From positions 17,643-28,744 of the forward strand of contig NWUY0300064943.1 in NCBI GenBank assembly GCA_004151065.3: DNA of 11,102 nucleotides. Direction: 5' to 3'. The notes beneath the pieces were generated by a model. It searched no databases, had not been told where the DNA came from, and was given only the letters and a program-made list of their open reading frames with translations. How positions within the stretch are numbered: position 1 is the stretch's first letter; each line of letters opens with the position of its first letter. Shown here piece by piece: positions 8,292 through 11,102 of the stretch. The position numbers and the translations under genes were made by a program. This DNA comes from Larix sibirica (lineage: Eukaryota > Streptophyta > Pinopsida > Pinales > Pinaceae).

Positions 8292-9263
8292 TCAACCTTT
8301 CCTTATGGGAGGAAATGTATCTTCTTTAATGACATCATTCAAAAAATTCAAAATTGGATCGAAAGAGGATTTACCATTTTCTTTAGCGATTGCAATTGAC
8401 TCCAGGGGATTGACCTCTTTCACAAGTGCATCACCTTTTGGAAGAGATTGTTGCTCATAAAACATAACCGACCTAACACCTTCATCCAAAACAAAGTCAC
8501 TTCGATCGAACTATTCCTTTAGTGCCTTTGGCATGAACATATTTGAGACCTCTTTCTTTTTTATCCACATTTTTAGCTTAAACTACCAATTCTGCTTATG
8601 AGCTTTACATTCTCTCTGCATATGTCTTATCTCGTGGCACTTGAACATCAAAAGAGCAACCTCCAGCAGTCTAGGATCTAGACCAACACCACTTCTTCCC
8701 TTTGAATTTGAATTCCTGCAAGTAACCCATCCCTAATGTTGACTTCCACAAAACTTTTCCATTCTTTTTGTGTGAGTTGTCCCAAAAATTATATTCCAAG
8801 GGTATGAATTTTCTTATTGTGTTGCCTATGGATATCAAAACAACCTCACTCCAAATCTCAAGTGGAAGACTTGGCAAGAGAACCCAAATATACTGTAAAT
8901 TTATTGGCTCTCAGCGAGGATTGAACCTTGGTTTCCATTGATCAAGCACGAATCTAGACGACCCCCAAAACCAATCCCATTTCATAATTAGATCCACATC
9001 TACTGCACTTTTAAATTCAAAGCAATCCATCCCCTGATCAATAGATGGAACTTAGGGGTGTATCCCAATGCTTTGCACCATCCAACCTCCATCCAATGCC
9101 TCAACGAGCTTCCCTTAACCATCTTACCGGTGAATCTTCCAACTAAGGTCTGACTCATTAAAACCTCCACTCTCTACCTACCCACGCCAATGCCTAGTAC
9201 CAGTTTCACCTTTTCCTTGGTAGGTTTGATGCAATTTTTTACTTCCCTAGGGCTTGGGGTCAT
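8292..9263 (-). pseudogene. LINE ORF1 remnant: DUF4283 gag domain plus CCHC zinc knuckle
   Basis: ORF1 of plant L1 elements encodes an RNA-binding protein that coats the element's RNA. Three successive frames carry the homology. The first, from an ATG at 9263, includes LVGRFTGKMV, an LGYTP motif and LIRGW. The second follows a frameshift near 9050 and contains WDWFWGSSRF, LDQWKPRFNP, LPSLPLEIW and SIGNTIRKFI, the typical second half of DUF4283. It has one internal stop at 8913-8911 and ends at 8673-8671. The third contains KCHEIRHMQREC (8639-8607), the C-x4-H-x4-C part of a zinc knuckle, followed by a Lys- and Glu-rich tail that closes at 8294-8292, with stops at 8585 and 8513. The first zinc-knuckle Cys codon is still readable as TGT at 8647-8645, one base out of frame. 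An N-terminal extension up to 9733 is possible but not supported by a recognised motif. Confidence 0.8.
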
Positions 9264-9960
9264 CTTGATACTCCTTTGACTTCATATTATCTTTCTATAC
9301 AACTTTCAAAAAAATGACTTTTGATTGCTCAACTTCTAAACAACCCTTTATTGAAAACTCTACTGCTTGACAAGTAGATCAAGGATCCAATCTATCCTAA
9401 CAACCACCATGCAAGGATTGAATGACTTCATATACTTTGTTATCTCCAAGATTTGGGAATAGTCCACTTTCTGCTTCGTATCACCACTTGTCTCGGGAGA
9501 ATTGAACCCAAAAAATGAATTGGATTGAGCTCTACTTCCTTAAATGCCCATGCTACCTTCCATAACTCCACTAGATTGTCACTTGCACGAAAAATAGGTT
9601 TCAGACTGGTGAAGTCATCCTTCCCATAGCCCACTTCATCGAGCTCGGTGTCCGTGACTTTGTAAACTGGGAAAATGGAATATGAAAAAAATAAAATTGT
9701 GAAAAACCCTAGAGGGAAAGACCACCCCGACATGCCTTACATTCGCAACGTGATTATAATATCTCATCAAAGTTGATTTGGACCTATCAATACTTCAACC
9801 TTCTAAAATACACATCGACCCTATCAACTCACAGAGGAGAATTTGCTGCTCACTCCATATCATACCATACCAAAAGTCCAACTGCCATTTGTTGTTACAT
9901 CTGTCATCCATACCATACAAACATTATTCCCTTTACACTCCGTGAGTACAACAAACAAAC
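9264..9960. other. Probable LINE 5' end and adjoining unassigned sequence
   Basis: On the minus strand a 97-codon open frame starts with ATG at 9733 and ends at 9440. It has a hydrophobic first third and no family I know. It may be 5' leader sequence of the LINE or an altered N-terminus of ORF1. Between 9440 and 9263 the minus strand has stops in all frames. Positions 9734-9960 show nothing recognisable apart from short CATACCATAC-like repeats near 9862 and 9910. The true LINE boundary lies somewhere in this stretch or in the tandem repeat beyond it. Confidence 0.45.
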
Positions 9961-10577
9961 AATCAAACCTGTCAATTTTGTGTCAAGTGATGAGATCTAC
10001 ATATGTGATTCCATGCAATTTGCAATTATTTAGGGAGTTTCCTTTCCTATAAAATGTACCCTCCACCACCTTTTCCAATGTATGACCCTGTGCCTTCTTT
10101 TTCCATCATGGCTTTGGTCTAGTCAGTGTTTGGAACTCACTCCTGTCTCCCACCCAAATCAACTATATGATTTTTCCTCAACGATTTGCCTCTTCACTTG
10201 ATTTGGAACTTACCTGCGTAAACACTAGGAACAAGCGCAAGGGATCAAGCCACAGAGCCCTCCATGACATACAAATAATCAACCCCATCTATTATGTGTA
10301 AAGCGATGAGATCTATGGATGTGATTGCGTGGTTGATGCAATTATTTAGAGAGTTTCCTTTCCTGTAAATTGTACACTTCATCACCTTTGCCAATGTACG
10401 ACCTTGTGCCTTCTTTTTGCATTGTGGCTTTGGTATAGTCTACATTTGGAACTCACTCCCACCTAGATCAACCATATGATTGTCCTTAATGATTTGCCTC
10501 TTCCCGCGATTTGGAAGTTACCTGCGTAAACCCTAGGAACAAGTGTGAGGGATCAAGCCACATAGCCCTTTCATGGC
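9961..10577. repeat. Tandem direct duplication of a roughly 310-bp unit
   Basis: Copy 1 spans about 9961-10270 and copy 2 about 10277-10577. Shared landmarks in the same order are GATGAGATCTA, GCAATTATTTAG, GAGTTTCCTTTCCT, CTTGTGCCTTCTTTTT-like, TTTGGAACTCACTCC, GATTTGCCTCTTC, TTACCTGCGTAAAC, CTAGGAACAAG and GGGATCAAGCCACA. The period is 316 at the left end and 308 at the right, so there are small indels as well as many substitutions. Neither copy has a recognisable open frame. The unit could be 5' leader monomers of the LINE, given that it lies on that side, or an unrelated local duplication. Confidence 0.88.
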
Positions 10578-11039
10578 CCCAATCCTATTTTGGAAAAAGA
10601 CTTATGTGACCTTGTTTAGAGAATATTTTTACAGTCGTAAAAGCTATTTGAAGACACATTTAATTGTCGTTGTTTCACACACACAACACGTCCTACAAAA
10701 AGGGAGAGAACTATCAAACAAGCAAGCACACTCACCCCACAACCAACCAACCATTATGTTAGTAGGAAATGTTACTCCCTTGTCGCTACACCCATTGGCA
10801 TAATGATCATGGTATATGTTGTTGTAGACCTAACACAAGAGGAGATTTTGGGGGGCTAGCAAGGTACAGTCATCTTCACTTGGAACATTTAATATGGAAG
10901 CAATGATAGACTATATTGCTTTAAAAAGAAAAAGAAGAAAGAAGATTTTATTGTCGTAGAAGCTATTAAAAAATGCCACAGTACTATATCACACACAACC
11001 ACGTGATTGCATCGAGTGAAACGAGGTGCTCTACAGTCC
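10578..11039. other. Unassigned sequence with a diverged short repeat pair
   Basis: No gene is visible. Two stretches resemble each other: one from 10634 (GTCGTAAAAGCTATT, then a run ending in TCACACACACAACACG) and one from 10953 (GTCGTAGAAGCTATT, ending in TCACACACAACCACGTG). They start 319 bases apart. A short purine-rich block (AAAAAGAAAAAGAAGAAAG) lies at about 10923-10941. A CACGTG palindrome is at 11000-11005. Confidence 0.5.
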
Positions 11040-11102
11040 AGTATGGGGGAGATGTTGTAACATGTGTGAGTGTAACGTTACACACGAGTATGAGGGAGAT
11101 GT
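11040..11102 (+). repeat. 47-bp-period repeat with purine-rich tract and palindrome, cut by window end
   Basis: AGTATGGGGGAGATGT at 11040-11055 recurs as AGTATGAGGGAGATGT at 11087-11102, with 15 of 16 bases equal. Between them lies GTGTAACGTTACAC (11070-11083), a perfect 14-bp palindrome. A GGGGGAGA purine tract directly before TGTTGTAACATG resembles the polypurine tract and LTR start of Copia-type retrotransposons. The LTR itself, if present, continues beyond the window, so this is only a possibility. Confidence 0.5.

Larger units (their letters stand above)
3522..9733 (-). mobile_element. Degenerate plant L1-clade LINE (non-LTR retrotransposon)
   Basis: Read on the minus strand, the order of recognisable domains is DUF4283 (about 9160-8671), CCHC zinc knuckle (8647-8607), AP endonuclease (7899-7153), the spacer motif TKFFH (about 6800-6770), reverse transcriptase (6625-5570), connection region (5569-4703), zf-RVT (4702-4480) and RNase H (4262-3522). 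This is the known layout of plant L1 elements that carry an RNase H domain. About 6 kb remain once the nested SINE is removed, so the copy is close to full length. Every part carries stops or frameshifts, and the element cannot be active. Neither end is defined. The 5' limit given is the first plausible ATG, at 9733, of a frame I cannot match to the family. Confident homology begins near 9263. The 3' limit is the stop closing the RNase H frame. No poly-A tail or target duplication was found for the LINE itself. Confidence 0.9.

Noticed and set aside
9773-10052. Two overlapping plus-strand open frames of 86 and 69 codons as genes
   Set aside because: Both run into the tandem repeat, are rich in Thr, Ile, His and Ser without a motif, and are not kept open in the second repeat copy.
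1-11102. CRISPR array, bacterial operon, rRNA or intact tRNA genes
   Set aside because: No regularly spaced repeats of that kind, no ribosome-binding-site and gene series, and no conserved RNA-gene sequence were seen. The content is plant transposon debris.

Overview
The window looks like non-genic nuclear DNA from a seed plant. It is AT-rich and CpG-poor to the eye, has no intact gene, and is dominated by a decayed plant L1-clade LINE on the minus strand. The LINE has a DUF4283 gag domain and a C-terminal RNase H domain, an arrangement known from plant L1 elements. Long empty stretches and old transposons fit a large plant genome, possibly a gymnosperm, but the sequence alone does not fix the lineage.

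Layout. Positions 1-3520 hold no convincing gene. They contain a 148-codon broken coding trace that I cannot name (1090-1536), a 25-bp tandem duplication (685-734) and two small foldbacks. Positions about 3520-9270, possibly up to 9733, hold the LINE in reverse orientation. Read from high to low coordinates it shows ORF1 (DUF4283 domain, then a CCHC zinc knuckle), then ORF2 (AP-type endonuclease, spacer, reverse transcriptase, C-terminal connection region, zf-RVT zinc finger, RNase H). All parts carry stops and frameshifts, so the element is dead. A tRNA-derived SINE in plus orientation (body 3909-4130) has jumped into the RNase H segment. Its 14-bp target-site duplications match at 13 of 14 positions.

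Positions 9961-10577 carry two diverged copies of an approximately 310-bp unit in direct tandem, about 230 bp beyond the most distal candidate LINE start. The right edge (11040-11102) has a 47-bp-period repeat with a purine-rich GGGGGAGA tract and a 14-bp perfect palindrome, and is cut by the window end.

How the parts relate. In life, ORF1 would have packaged the LINE RNA and ORF2 would have nicked DNA and copied the RNA into the break. The SINE is non-autonomous and would have depended on a LINE machinery of this kind. The order of events is readable: LINE insertion, then SINE insertion into it, then point decay of both. I found no new biological system. The best-supported observations are the nested SINE with intact target duplications and the strongly transition-biased set of stop codons in the LINE.
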